A stretch of DNA of 5,098 nucleotides from Oscillibacter sp. (GTDB taxonomy: Bacteria; Bacillota; Clostridia; Oscillospirales; Oscillospiraceae). The DNA is taken from positions 1 to 5,098 of the forward strand of contig JAFOCY010000071.1 in NCBI GenBank assembly GCA_017380995.1, read 5' to 3'. The notes beneath the pieces were generated by a model. The model ran no database searches, was not told the origin of the DNA, and saw only the letters and a list, made by a program, of their open reading frames with translations. A program made the translations under genes and the position numbers. Shown here in pieces: positions 4,861 to 5,098 of the stretch (the first letter of the stretch is position 1; the number at the start of each line of letters is the position of its first letter).

Positions 4861-4873
4861 ACAGGAGGCCTTT

Positions 4874-5098
4874 ATGAAAAATCCTTTCCGGGACCTGACA
4901 AAATTTGAGTTTGGTCTTTGGACCGTATCCCTCATGGTGGTAACTCTTTCCTTCGCCCTCTCCCCTTCCACGGACTATCTCACCCTCACCGCCTCGCTCA
5001 TCGGCGTAACAGCTCTCATTTTCGTTGCCAAGGGCTATGTCATCGGCCAGGTCCTCACCGTGGTCTTTGCCCTTTTTTACGGCGTCATCTCCTTTTAC
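4874..5098 (+). CDS. pnuC: PnuC-family vitamin/nicotinamide-nucleoside transporter, N-terminal part
   Basis: Seventy-five codons are visible from the ATG at 4874, and the gene runs off the window (full PnuC proteins are about 200-240 aa). AGGAGG (4863-4868), 5 nt upstream, fixes the start. After a short amphipathic start (MKNPFRDLTKFEF), three hydrophobic segments are visible: about 15-31, 36-52 and 56-75. The stretch from SLIGVTALIFVAKGYVIGQ (41-59) through the following FALFYG (65-70) resembles the PnuC family, membrane facilitators that take up nicotinamide riboside or, in related subgroups, riboflavin or thiamine. The symbol denotes the family; which vitamin is moved cannot be read from this part. 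A transcription attenuator in its leader suggests expression responds to a metabolite. It is divergent from the cysE-cysS operon, and the -35 boxes of the two promoters are only 10 bp apart. Confidence 0.85.
   Translation, partial: MKNPFRDLTKFEFGLWTVSLMVVTLSFALSPSTDYLTLTASLIGVTALIFVAKGYVIGQVLTVVFALFYGVISFY

Noticed and set aside
1..5098. CRISPR array, tRNA/rRNA genes, transposase or phage genes.
   Set aside because: No spaced direct repeats, tRNA cloverleaf, rRNA segment, transposase or phage-like protein was seen in the window.

Overview
The window reads as chromosomal DNA of a GC-rich member of the Clostridia (Bacillota), most likely an Oscillospiraceae-type gut anaerobe. This is inferred from strong AGGAGG-type ribosome binding sites, a cysteine T-box in front of cysE-cysS, the GC-rich third codon positions, and the protein types present. 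No species call is possible from the sequence alone.

Layout, left to right. (1) 1-428, minus strand: the start of a DUF4349-type lipoprotein cut by the window edge, behind a good match to an ECF-sigma promoter. (2) 623-1429, plus strand: a short thioredoxin-reductase-like flavoprotein with an intact FAD site and CATC redox centre but an eroded NADPH domain. Its stop codon is built into a strong intrinsic terminator. (3) 1464-1618: a 155-bp non-coding element made of two mirror-image arms, each with three hairpins, lying between convergent genes. (4) 1625-2245, minus: an unrecognised 206-aa acidic protein. (5) 2303-3748, minus: cysS, cysteinyl-tRNA synthetase. (6) 3749-4417, minus: cysE, serine O-acetyltransferase, whose stop codon directly abuts the cysS start codon. 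(7) 4450-4683, minus: a T-box leader whose specifier (UGC) and antiterminator bulge (UGGA) both fit tRNA-Cys. (8) 4690-4757: divergent sigma-A-type promoters whose -35 boxes form the arms of a palindrome. (9) 4764-4860, plus: a leader with mutually exclusive antiterminator and terminator hairpins. (10) 4874-5098, plus: the start of a PnuC-family vitamin/NAD-precursor transporter, cut by the window edge.

The central logic is cysteine supply. Uncharged tRNA-Cys should be sensed by the T-box, allowing read-through into cysE (the first committed step of cysteine synthesis) and cysS (charging of tRNA-Cys), which are probably translationally coupled. The 206-aa gene lies just past a short-tailed terminator after cysS and has no room for its own promoter, so it is probably expressed by read-through or from inside cysS. 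The pnuC-like gene is transcribed away from this operon and appears to have its own attenuation control. The least explained parts of the window are the two-armed hairpin element at 1464-1618 and the pnuC-like leader at 4764-4860.
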